Below, piece after piece: positions 45,591 through 52,989 of a stretch of DNA of 64,000 nucleotides. The notes under the pieces were generated by a model. That model searched no databases, was not told the DNA's origin, and worked only from the letters and a program-made list of their open reading frames with translations. How positions within the stretch are numbered: the first letter of the stretch is position 1; every line of letters starts with the position of its first letter. The DNA is taken from contig JBEDUI010000239.1 of assembly GCA_040414495.1 (NCBI GenBank), positions 1 to 64,000 of the forward strand, read 5' to 3'. The position numbers and the translations under genes are program-made. The stretch is from DATAVB01 sp040414495. Its GTDB lineage: Bacteria; Actinomycetota; Actinomycetes; Mycobacteriales; QHCD01.

Positions 45591-46826
45591 GTGACGAGTG
45601 CTCCCGACCTGACGGCGATCACCGTACGCAGCGTCCCCTTGGACGCCCCCGGCTCCCTTCCCAGCCGGCTCCCGAACGGCCCGGTCTTCTCCTGGGTCAG
45701 CGAGGGCGACGGGCTGGTCGGATGGGGAGAGCTCACGCGCTACGAATGGACCGGCGACGACGCCGCGGCCGGCGCGGCGGCGTGGTGGCGAGACTGGTGC
45801 CGGACGGTTCGCGTGCACGACCCGGTCGGCCTGCCCGGCTCCGGCCCGGTCGCCTTCGGCAGCCTGGCGTTCGACCAGCGCACCTCGTCCTCGGCCCTGG
45901 TCGTACCGCGGGTGGTGCTCGGCCGGCGCGGCGGACATTCCTGGTTGACCACGTTCGGGGCCGACGCGCAGCTGCCGCCGGTGGGCACGTTCGCCCCAGC
46001 CCGGCAGGTCAGCTACGCCGATGGCGCGCTGGGCCCGGATCAGTGGGGCGCCGCGGTCGCCGAGGCGGTACGCCGGATCCGCGCCGGCGAGCTGCACAAG
46101 GTCGTGCTGGCCCGCGATCTGGTCGCCACGACATCGCCGGCGGTGGACGTACGGTCGCTGCTGGTGTGGCTGGCCGAGCGGTACCCGTCGTGCTGGACGT
46201 ATTGCGTGGACGGTCTGGTCGGGGCAACGCCAGAGCTGCTGGTCCGCCGCCGCGGCAACCGGGTCGATTCCCGGGTGCTGGCCGGCACGTCGTGGCGCGG
46301 CCTGGAGTCGGACGGCGACGAAGCGGCCGAACGGTGGCTCATGGCCTCGAACAAGGACCTGGGCGAGCACGAGTACGCGGCCGCATCGGCCGCCCGGATC
46401 CTGGCGTCATACTGCTCGGAGCTACACGTCCCGGCGCCCACACTGCTGCGGCTGCCGAACGTGTCGCACCTGGCGACCGAGATCGTCGGCACCACCGACG
46501 GCGAGGTCAGCTCGCTGGAATTGGCCGGCGCACTGCATCCGACCGCGGCGGTCTGCGGCACCCCGACCGACACTGCCCGCGACCTCATCCCGAAGCTGGA
46601 GCAGATGGAACGCGGCCGCTACGCCGGGCCGATCGGCTGGGTCGACGCGGCCGGCGATGGCGACTGGGGGTTGGCGTTGCGCGGTGCGCAGGTCGACGGT
46701 GCCCGGGTACGGATGTTCGCCGGCTGCGGCATCGTCGCCGGCTCCGAGCCAGACCGGGAGCTAGCCGAGGCGCAGGCCAAGTTCGTCGTGATGCGCGACG
46801 CCCTGGAGTCCCGCGACTCGGCCTGA
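45591..46826 (+). CDS. menF: Isochorismate synthase (menaquinone pathway)
   Basis: Predicted 411 residues. The chorismate-binding domain occupies the C-terminal 260 residues with GELHKVVLARD, VGATPELLVRR, AGTSWRG, HEYAAASAARIL and SSLELAGALHPTAAVCGTP, ending MFAGCGIVAGSEPDRELAEAQAKF. It converts chorismate to isochorismate. Genomic company (menG, menC, menE) makes the menaquinone role more likely than siderophore synthesis. GTG start. The stop is 8 bases from the stop of the convergent aldo/keto reductase. Confidence 0.9.
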   Translation: MTSAPDLTAITVRSVPLDAPGSLPSRLPNGPVFSWVSEGDGLVGWGELTRYEWTGDDAAAGAAAWWRDWCRTVRVHDPVGLPGSGPVAFGSLAFDQRTSSSALVVPRVVLGRRGGHSWLTTFGADAQLPPVGTFAPARQVSYADGALGPDQWGAAVAEAVRRIRAGELHKVVLARDLVATTSPAVDVRSLLVWLAERYPSCWTYCVDGLVGATPELLVRRRGNRVDSRVLAGTSWRGLESDGDEAAERWLMASNKDLGEHEYAAASAARILASYCSELHVPAPTLLRLPNVSHLATEIVGTTDGEVSSLELAGALHPTAAVCGTPTDTARDLIPKLEQMERGRYAGPIGWVDAAGDGDWGLALRGAQVDGARVRMFAGCGIVAGSEPDRELAEAQAKFVVMRDALESRDSA

Positions 46827-46834
46827 GGCCGGCG

Positions 46835-47788
46835 CTACATGTCGTGCTCCCAGCTGCCGCGCGTGTCGACGTCCGCAGCATCCGCCAGCGCTTCCAGCTC
46901 CGCGATCTCTTCGTCGGCAAGCTCGATGCTGTGCGCTTTGACCAACCCGGCGATGTGACTCGCCTTCGTGACCCCGATGATCGGGGTGGTCCCCTTGGCG
47001 ATGGCCCAGGCGGTGGCGACGTCGGCGGCGGACGCGCCTCGGTCCTCGCCGATCGCCCCCATCCGGTCCGTCAGCGCCTGCAGCTGGGGCAGGATCCCGT
47101 TGTAGACGGCCGCCCGGCTGCTGCCCTCTGGCAACGGATGGGCCGGGTGGTAGCGGCCGGTCAGCGCCCCTTGCTCGAGGACCATGTACGAAAAGAACCG
47201 CACGTCGTGCTCGCGGCAGTGATCGAGAATGCCGGCCCGCTCAGAGCTCCGGTACAGCAGGCTGTAGTGGTTCTGGACCGCCTCCACCCGGAAGCCGGCC
47301 GCACCAAGGATCTGATCGGCTAGAGCGATCTCCCTCATGTTGTGGTTCGAGACGCCGACATGCTTGATCCTGCCGCTCTGCAGCAGCGGAATCAGCAGCG
47401 GTGTCCAACGGGCCACGTCGGCCGGGTTGTGGATCCAGTACAGATCCACATAGTCCGTACCCAGTCGGTTCAGGCTCTGCTCCAGCATGTCCGCGACCGG
47501 ATCGCCTCCGCCGCCCGCGATCTGCGGGGTGAACTTCGTCGACAGCTGGTAGTCGCTGCGGGCGTAGCCCTTCAGCGCCTGAGCGAGGACCGTCTCCGAG
47601 CGGCCCATGCCGTACACCATCGCGGTGTCCCACAGCGTCAACCCGTTCGATTGCGCCTTCTCGACGACCTCTCGCAAGCCGGACGCGGTCAGCTGACTAC
47701 CGAAATAGCCGTCGCCCACCTCTCCGCTGTCTCCCCAGGCCCACGTACCCAGCGCCACCGCCGGCGCCGTCAGCGTCGTGCTCGTCAT
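46835..47788 (-). CDS. Aldo/keto reductase
   Basis: Predicted 317 residues. The (beta/alpha)8 signature is clear: LWDTAMVYGMGRSETVLAQAL with the catalytic Tyr, QLSTKFTP with the Lys, YVDLYWIHNPAD with the His, and GTTPIIGVTKASHIAGLVKA for NADPH binding. Substrate unknown; the NADPH-dependent reduction of aldehydes or ketones is the family role. ATG 47788 (MTSTTLTAPA) is chosen since GGAGGTAGGGG directly precedes it, though an upstream in-frame ATG (47803) exists. A truncated regulator gene lies divergently upstream. Confidence 0.87.
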   Translation of the reverse strand: MTSTTLTAPAVALGTWAWGDSGEVGDGYFGSQLTASGLREVVEKAQSNGLTLWDTAMVYGMGRSETVLAQALKGYARSDYQLSTKFTPQIAGGGGDPVADMLEQSLNRLGTDYVDLYWIHNPADVARWTPLLIPLLQSGRIKHVGVSNHNMREIALADQILGAAGFRVEAVQNHYSLLYRSSERAGILDHCREHDVRFFSYMVLEQGALTGRYHPAHPLPEGSSRAAVYNGILPQLQALTDRMGAIGEDRGASAADVATAWAIAKGTTPIIGVTKASHIAGLVKAHSIELADEEIAELEALADAADVDTRGSWEHDM

Positions 47789-47985
47789 GTCCCCTACCTC
47801 CATTGCTTGTTCTTCGGCCGTGGCGCCCTGTGCTGAACGCCCCGACCGCCAGCGCCGTCAGGAAACGCGCCCCCAACAACTCGATCCTCACCGAATCGCG
47901 ATCGCCGCCACCGGAGAAGGTCGCATTTATAGGGCGTACGAGCTCAACCCCCTTCGCAGCGTGACCAGCGGCTACCGTGACTGGC

Positions 47986-48144
47986 ATGGACCAGCAGCCC
48001 GGAAACCGGGGCGAAATCCGGGACTTCCGCGCCAGCCGGCGCTCCGAAATCACCCTGGCGCAGGTCGGGCTGCCGACCAGCACCCGTCGCCGGGTCCCCG
48101 GGCTGCGGCGCGAGGAGGACAAGAGATCCTGCCCAACGGCCTAA
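47986..48144 (+). pseudogene. Truncated MmyB-like XRE regulator (N-terminal remnant)
   Basis: A 52-residue frame begins EIRDFRASRRSEITLAQVGL and RRVPGLRREE, which is the opening of actinobacterial MmyB-like helix-turn-helix regulators (usually about 280 residues). Directly after GLRREE the reading departs (DKRSCPTA) and stops at 48142-48144; the DNA-binding helices and ligand domain are absent downstream. Such regulators commonly sit divergent to aldo/keto reductases, exactly the position here, so this is most likely the remnant of the local regulator, lost by deletion. Confidence 0.72.
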
Positions 48145-48190
48145 CCGTCGGCATCGCTCTCCACGGGACAGGCTTTCTCTGCCCTTCGAC

Positions 48191-48246
48191 CATGATCGTG
48201 AGTGGATTTAGTACCGAAAACGGCGCCAAATCTACTCATGATCATG
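48191..48246. repeat. 19-bp-arm inverted repeat (CATGATC..AAATC type)
   Basis: Arms CATGATCGTGAGTGGATTT and AAATCTACTCATGATCATG differ at only two paired positions, both compatible with G:U pairs. The 18-base loop has its own CCG-AAAA-CGG hairpin. The bases are AT-richer than surroundings. It lies between the remnant regulator and menC and may mark the deletion junction, end transcripts or be a mobile repeat; one copy in this window. Aside from it, 48145-48338 holds no gene. Confidence 0.75.
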
Positions 48247-48338
48247 AAAACGGGGCGGCCGCGACGCGGCGCAGAGTCACAGGCGATGCGGGGGGTTTGG
48301 CTTCGTGAAGCGAGGGTTGGGTCTCACGGGAAGCCCAG

Positions 48339-49322
48339 TCAGGGCAGGAGTTCGGCGCAGGCGGCAATCCGGTCCCGCCACCAGACCGCACGGTCCGGCG
48401 GCGCCGCCAACTCGGCCAGCAACGCCGGGTCCGGGTCGGGGCGACGTACCAGGCTGAACCCATCGACCGGCCGCAGCGGATCGTCCGTCACATCCCGGGT
48501 CATCAGGCTCAACGTGCCCAACCCGCAGGCGTGATCCAACTCCGGCAGCGCGGCGGCGAGCGCCAACCCCGCGGCCAACCCGACCGACGTATCCACCGCT
48601 GAGGAGACCACGCACGGCAGCCCGCACGCTTCGGCGACCGCGAGCGCCGCGGCCACCCCACCCAACGGCGCGACCTTGAGCACCGCGATGTCGGCGGCCC
48701 CGGCGACCGCGACCCGCAGCGGGTCCTCGGCCTTGCGGATCGACTCGTCCGCCGCGACCGGTACGTCGACCCGCCGCCGCAACGCGGCCAACTCCGCCAA
48801 GGTGGCGCACGGCTGCTCGACGTACTCCAACCCGTGGGCGGCCCGATCCAACGCGGCGACCGCACTCACCGCCTCCGGGACCGACCACCCACCGTTGGCG
48901 TCGACCCGGATCCGGGCGGACCGCCGCCCGGTCGCGTCCAAGGTGGACCGAACCGCCTCGATCCGGGCTATGTCGTCAGCCAACCGCTGCCCGACCTCGG
49001 CCACCTTGACCTTTACCGTCTGGGCGGCGGATTCGGCGACCAGCTGGCTGGCTTGCTCGGGGTCGCAGGCCGGTACGGTCGCGTTGACCGGAACCTTCGT
49101 CCGGACCGCGGCCGGCCACCGGGCCGTGCACGCCTCCCGCGCGGCAGCCAACCAGAGGGCTGCCTCGGGCGGTTCGTACTCCACGAACGGCGCGAACTCA
49201 CCCCACCCGGCCGGGCCGTGCAGCAGCGCCGCTTCTCGTACCGTGATTCCCCGAAATCGGGTCCGCATCGGAATTGACACCACATGAATGTCTACTGTGG
49301 ACAACCAATGCCCGGTGACCAT
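48339..49322 (-). CDS. menC: o-Succinylbenzoate synthase
   Basis: Predicted 327 residues in the enolase superfamily. KVKV (catalytic Lys pair region), the metal ligands in VDANGGW, EYVEQPC and PVAADES, and a final lysine in IAVLKVAPLGG are present. It dehydrates SHCHC to o-succinylbenzoate in menaquinone synthesis. ATG 49322 has GAGGGG 7 bases upstream; the longer frame beyond reaches into menE on the other strand. Divergent from menE with only 44 bases between starts, so promoters overlap. Confidence 0.9.
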   Translation of the reverse strand: MVTGHWLSTVDIHVVSIPMRTRFRGITVREAALLHGPAGWGEFAPFVEYEPPEAALWLAAAREACTARWPAAVRTKVPVNATVPACDPEQASQLVAESAAQTVKVKVAEVGQRLADDIARIEAVRSTLDATGRRSARIRVDANGGWSVPEAVSAVAALDRAAHGLEYVEQPCATLAELAALRRRVDVPVAADESIRKAEDPLRVAVAGAADIAVLKVAPLGGVAAALAVAEACGLPCVVSSAVDTSVGLAAGLALAAALPELDHACGLGTLSLMTRDVTDDPLRPVDGFSLVRRPDPDPALLAELAAPPDRAVWWRDRIAACAELLP

Positions 49323-49366
49323 GCTCACCCCTCGTACGAATCCCCGCTCGTTACAGTAATGACGAC

Positions 49367-50506
49367 ATGTCGACGCGCCAGTTGCGGGCCATAAACGCGC
49401 CCCTGAATCCGGATTCCATCGCCGCATTTCGACTAGCCGTACAGGCGGCGCTGAACGGCGGCGACGCGCTACTACCGGTGGGCCGGCCGACCGACGCGGC
49501 CGCATTCGAGCCCGACCTCGGCGTACCCGACGACACCGCCGTGGTGATCGGCACCTCCGGCTCCACCGGCGTACCAAAAGGCGTGCTTCTCTCCGCCGCC
49601 GCACTGCGCGCCTCGGCCACCGCGACCATGGACCGACTGGGTGGGCCGGGCCATTGGCTATTGGCATTGCCGGTTCACCACATCGCCGGCCTGCAGGTCG
49701 TGGTCCGCGGCCTCGTCGCGAATACCGAAGTGTCCACTGTGGATTCTTCGAATGGCTTTACGCCGCAGGCATTTCTGGCTGCGGTACGGAAATTGCCGGC
49801 CGGTCGGCGGTACGGCGCACTGGTGCCGACCCAGCTCGGCCGACTCCTGGATGCAGGCGGACCGGCGCTCGATGCGGCGGCCTCGTTCGCAGCCCTGATC
49901 ATCGGTGGCGCGGCCAGTTCGGCGACGCTGTTGACGCGGGCGCGCGCGGCCGGGCTGAACCCGATCACGACGTACGGGATGTCCGAGACCTGCGGCGGAT
50001 GTGTGTACGACGGCCGCCCGCTGGCCGGTGTCCGGGTCGATGTCGGCCCGGACGGGGCGGTCCGGCTCGGCGGTCCGACCTTGGCGAACGGTTATCTACG
50101 CAGGCCCGACCTGAGTGCGGCGGCCTTCGCCGACGGCTGGTTCCACACCCGCGATGTCGGGCGGTGGCTGCCAGACGGGCAATTGGAGGTGCTGGGCCGC
50201 TCGGATGACGTGGTGAACAGCGGTGGCGAGAAGATCCCGCCGATCCTGGTCGAACGCGCGCTGCTGGCCGACCCCAAAGTGCTCGCCGCGTGCGTACTCG
50301 GCATCCCGGATCCGGAATGGGGTCAAGTGGTTGCGGCCGCGGTGGTCAGCCGGGAAAACGTCGACCTGGATGGGTTACGAGCGACGGTCCGAGAAGCGGC
50401 CGGGCGGCACGCGGTACCCAAACGACTGATCGTGCTGGACGCGCTGCCGATGTTGGAGTCCGGAAAGGTGGATCGGACCGCGGTCCGCAAACTGTTGACG
50501 CCTTAG
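49367..50506 (+). CDS. menE: o-Succinylbenzoate-CoA ligase
   Basis: Predicted 379 residues, a compact form of the AMP-binding family (typical of actinomycete MenE). IGTSGSTGVPKGVLL is the ATP loop, TTYGMSETCGGCVYDG the second core motif, WFHTRDVGRW the hinge aspartate region and ESGKVDR the late catalytic lysine. It activates o-succinylbenzoate with CoA. The stop codon overlaps that of the convergent DUF4229 gene by three bases. One TCCACNGTGGA palindrome is inside (49733-49743). Confidence 0.92.
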   Translation: MSTRQLRAINAPLNPDSIAAFRLAVQAALNGGDALLPVGRPTDAAAFEPDLGVPDDTAVVIGTSGSTGVPKGVLLSAAALRASATATMDRLGGPGHWLLALPVHHIAGLQVVVRGLVANTEVSTVDSSNGFTPQAFLAAVRKLPAGRRYGALVPTQLGRLLDAGGPALDAAASFAALIIGGAASSATLLTRARAAGLNPITTYGMSETCGGCVYDGRPLAGVRVDVGPDGAVRLGGPTLANGYLRRPDLSAAAFADGWFHTRDVGRWLPDGQLEVLGRSDDVVNSGGEKIPPILVERALLADPKVLAACVLGIPDPEWGQVVAAAVVSRENVDLDGLRATVREAAGRHAVPKRLIVLDALPMLESGKVDRTAVRKLLTP

Positions 50507-50763
50507 CGCTGCTCGTCAGAATCGTCGCCGCGCAACGCCGCCCGCAAATCGCGGCGGCTGGCGCGCTTGCGATCCAGCCGGCGTTCGATGTCACCAGCCA
50601 GCGACTGCCGCGGCCGCTTCAGCAGCAGCACCGAGACGGGCACGCTCAGCAGGAGCGCCGCCAGCAGTAGATAAAACGATCGCAGCCCGACCAGATAGAG
50701 CAGGCCGGCGAGCACGGCAAAGATGGCCAACCGGCCGATCAGATAGACAGACAAGGACCGCAC
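50503..50763 (-). CDS. DUF4229 small membrane protein
   Basis: Predicted 86 residues. Two hydrophobic helices (YLIGRLAIFAVLAGLLYLVG and FYLLLAALLLSVPVSVLLL) and a basic/acidic C-terminal tail (ERRLDRKRASRRDLRAALRG). This is the actinobacterial DUF4229 family, often encoded beside menaquinone genes; function unknown. It overlaps the end of menE in opposite orientation. GTG start 50763. The 370 bases up to the sigma factor gene show no gene; a CAGACAGC/GCTGTCTG inverted repeat lies at 50862-50899. Confidence 0.83.
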   Translation of the reverse strand: MRSLSVYLIGRLAIFAVLAGLLYLVGLRSFYLLLAALLLSVPVSVLLLKRPRQSLAGDIERRLDRKRASRRDLRAALRGDDSDEQR

Positions 50764-51136
50764 AGCGCCTCACCAGTCCGGGATAGGAACGCGCTCAACG
50801 GTACGTCACGGGTCGACCGGCCGACGACACCGCATCGCCTATGATCGGCCGTAATCTGCCCAGACAGCGCCACATCAGCGGTACTCTGCTGCTGTCTGCC
50901 GAAACCGGCGCAGCGCTCTCAACGCCGCTGCCCTTCCGGGCATGATCATGGCCCGAAAGGCTGCCCTCTCGCCCACTGACAGTGCGTTATCGTCGCCCTA
51001 CTTTGGGTGGGTGCGGGGACAAGAGGCGCCACTGGCGCCGCCGATACGCGGAGTACGGCGTTACCTGTCTGTCGGTCATCGGGCACACTGGGCCTCGATG
51101 TGGCCTAAAGCCGAGCCGACAGCGGGAGGTGACGGC

Positions 51137-51742
51137 GTGCACGGGCCCGACTCGGATGCACCCGGTGAGCTCGTACGTCGTGCTGCCGCCGGTGATCAAC
51201 GAGCCTGGGACCAGCTCGTCGCCCGGTACAACGACTTGTTGTGGTCGGTCGCGCGTGGATATCGGCTGAGCACCGCCGACGCCGCCGACGCGATCCAGAC
51301 CAGCTGGCTACGGCTGCTGGAGAACCTCGACCGCATCAGCGACCCGGACCGGGTCGCCGCCTGGCTGGCTACAACAACCCGCCGCGAATGCCTCAAGGTC
51401 CTGCAGCGCGGCAGCCGGGAGCGTCCGCATCCGGCCGGGCACGCCACCTTGGACGGCATCGACGGCAGCGGACCGGTCGACGACCGGCTGCTGTTGGCCG
51501 AGCGCGACGCCGAGTTGTGGGAAGCGTTCACCGGCATGTCGGACCGCTGCCAGTGCCTGCTGCGGGTGCTGATGACATCGCCGCCGCCGTCGTACGAGGC
51601 CGTCGCCGCCGCGTTGGAGATGCCGATCGGCAGCATCGGGCCGACCCGGGCGCGATGCCTGGCCCGGTTGCGGACGTTGCTGGAGAAGCAGGGCGGGCTG
51701 TTCGACACCGAACCGCTCCGGCAGCGGGAGGGCCGCTCATGA
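51137..51742 (+). CDS. ECF-type sigma-70 family factor
   Basis: Predicted 201 residues. Region 2 covers about residues 10-75 (DQLVARYNDLLWSVARGYRL, AADAIQTSWLRLLENLDRI) and region 4 about 120-185 (CQCLLRVLM, SYEAVAAALEMPIGSIGPTRARCLARLRTLL). Regions 1 and 3 are lacking, as in ECF factors. It should direct RNA polymerase to a small regulon, possibly the CHAT locus itself. I take GTG 51137, which has GGGAGGT six bases upstream; ATG 51098 in frame is less well supported. The stop overlaps the next start (ATGA). No membrane anti-sigma factor is present, so control must come from the 153-aa partner or the protease. Confidence 0.85.
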   Translation: MHGPDSDAPGELVRRAAAGDQRAWDQLVARYNDLLWSVARGYRLSTADAADAIQTSWLRLLENLDRISDPDRVAAWLATTTRRECLKVLQRGSRERPHPAGHATLDGIDGSGPVDDRLLLAERDAELWEAFTGMSDRCQCLLRVLMTSPPPSYEAVAAALEMPIGSIGPTRARCLARLRTLLEKQGGLFDTEPLRQREGRS

Positions 51743-52200
51743 CCGACATGTTTGGTACCGACGACGAGTTCTTGGCCCGGCTGGGAACGGTGGCCGCCGT
51801 GGCTGACCCGATGCCCGAGAGCCTGACCAGCGCCGCCCAGGCCCTGTTCGGGTTGCGGCAGCTGGACGCCGAACTGGCCGAACTCGTATTGGACTCGGCC
51901 GACCTGCCGCAGACCCGCGAGCTGGCCGTACGGGGTGACGAGGAGCGGATGCTCTCGTTCGAAACCGGCCGGGCCGGCGTAGAGATGCAGATCAGCGAAC
52001 GCTCCGATCGTCGCGACATCGTCTGTCACGTCACCGGAGTACCGCTGGACGCAGCGATCCTCGAAACGCCCAAGGGTCAGCAACCGCTGCGGGTCGACGA
52101 CGACGTGCTGATTGCCCGCGACCTATCGGCGGGGCCGCTGCGGCTGCGGCTCACCACCACTGGCGGGGACAAGATCGTCACCAGCTGGGTCCGTATCTAA
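51739..52200 (+). CDS. Unknown 153-aa protein coupled to the sigma factor
   Basis: Predicted 153 residues, no membrane segment. The N-terminal half is acidic and helical (MTDMFGTDDEFLARLGTVAAV, then AQALFGLRQLDAELAELVLDS); the C-terminal half (about 70-153) looks like a beta-sandwich with alternating hydrophobic strands (AGVEMQISERSDRRDIVCHVTGVPL to LRLRLTTTGGDKIVTSWVRI). Its ATG overlaps the sigma factor stop (ATGA), so both are made together, as with a soluble anti-sigma or regulatory partner. I do not recognise the family with certainty. It is followed by the long repeat stretch, so the operon ends here. Confidence 0.75.
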   Translation: MTDMFGTDDEFLARLGTVAAVADPMPESLTSAAQALFGLRQLDAELAELVLDSADLPQTRELAVRGDEERMLSFETGRAGVEMQISERSDRRDIVCHVTGVPLDAAILETPKGQQPLRVDDDVLIARDLSAGPLRLRLTTTGGDKIVTSWVRI

Positions 52201-52219
52201 CCCGCGGCTTCCGCAGGCG

Positions 52220-52390
52220 CGAACCTCAGGCAATCCGCGTAACGAACCTCGGGCAGGCCCGTACCTAACGAACCTCGGGCAACCTCCGGGTACGCAACAC
52301 ACCTCGGGCAACCTCCCGCCGCGCGACGAACCTCGGGCAACCCCCGTACCTAACGGACCTCGGGCAACGTCCCGCCGCGCGACGAACCAG
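52220..52390. repeat. Tandem array of degenerate ACCTCGGGCAA units
   Basis: Six imperfect units of about 23-31 bases, each with ACCTCGGGCAA (ACCTCAGGCAA in the first), followed by variable spacers in which CCGTACCTAAC and TCCCGCCGCGCGAC recur. It starts 20 bases after the 153-aa gene. Not a CRISPR array: repeats are 11 bases and the spacers repeat as well. Confidence 0.75.
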
Positions 52391-52391
52391 C

Positions 52392-52513
52392 GCCAGATCC
52401 CCAACTGCGGCGAGCGTGACACCAGGGTCGCCGAAAGCATGATCAACCCGCCCTGACGTCACGCTCGCTGCACCGCGGCCGGACCGACCCGCCCTGACGT
52501 CACGCTCGGTGCA
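52392..52513. repeat. 122-bp direct repeat, copy 1 (GCAGCGARCGTGAC family)
   Basis: Identical over 122 bases to 52629-52750. It contains a palindromic unit (GCGGCGAGCGTGACACCAGG with the complementary arm CCTGACGTCACGCTCGCTGC) and a second copy of the right arm (ending GCTCGGTGC). Same family as the three units at 23184-23453. Confidence 0.9.
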
Positions 52514-52628
52514 GCGTGTGCGCCAATGTAGGTGCCGGCGCAGACAGCCGCCACGCAAACCCAGGCAGACTGAGCCACGCAAACGCGCCAATTCCCAACC
52601 GCTCTTCGAGCACGAGCTCTGCGAACCG

Positions 52629-52750
52629 GCCAGATCCCCAACTGCGGCGAGCGTGACACCAGGGTCGCCGAAAGCATGATCAACCCGCCCTGACGTCACG
52701 CTCGCTGCACCGCGGCCGGACCGACCCGCCCTGACGTCACGCTCGGTGCA
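52629..52750. repeat. 122-bp direct repeat, copy 2
   Basis: Base-for-base identical to copy 1, 237 bases downstream of it. The 115 bases between copies have no gene. Perfect identity implies recent duplication or gene conversion. The open frames that cross both copies on the minus strand are by-products. Confidence 0.9.
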
Positions 52751-52787
52751 ATGTGTGCCGGCGCGGACGACTGCCGGATAGCAAAAA

Positions 52788-52817
52788 GCGGCGGTGGCCG
52801 GGTCAGGCCACCGCCGC
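52788..52817 (-). terminator. Strong intrinsic terminator of the LuxR-peptide operon
   Basis: GCGGCGGTGGCC and GGCCACCGCCGC form a perfect 12-bp stem with a 6-base loop, followed on the minus strand by TTTTT. It begins 13 bases after the stop codon of the 52-residue gene, confirming that this small gene belongs to the transcript. Confidence 0.9.
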
Positions 52818-52830
52818 GCAGTGCGCTGGG

Positions 52831-52989
52831 TCAGCGCTTGTTGTCGGTGCTGTCTTCGTCGCGTTCCCACTCGATCGCCTGCTCGACCTCTACGGTCGCG
52901 CTCTGGCTGGTCGTCGTCGTGGGATCCGGGGTCGGATCCGTGGTCGGCTGGGTCGGGTCCGGCTCGTCGGTCGGGTGATTCTTCGGCAT
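52831..52989 (-). CDS. 52-residue Pro/Thr/Asp-rich peptide, coupled to LuxR regulator
   Basis: ATG 52989 directly follows the TGA of the LuxR-type gene, with AAGGA about 10 bases before it, and a strong terminator lies just after its stop. The product starts MPKNHPTDEPDPTQPTTDP, continues with a Thr-rich stretch (PTTTTSQS) and ends in an acidic helix-like part (VEVEQAIEWERDEDSTDNKR). It has no signal peptide or membrane segment and no cysteine. I do not recognise a family. Candidates are a protease substrate, an inhibitor of the CHAT protein or a small regulator; none is proved. Confidence 0.68.
   Translation of the reverse strand: MPKNHPTDEPDPTQPTTDPTPDPTTTTSQSATVEVEQAIEWERDEDSTDNKR

Noticed and set aside
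52220..52750. Possible CRISPR array in the repeat-rich intergenic region
   Set aside because: Units are 11-bp or palindromic, irregular, and the spacers repeat each other; no cas genes are present.
52265..52870. 201-residue minus-strand frame
   Set aside because: It reads through both 122-bp copies and contains the same peptide twice; it is a repeat artefact.
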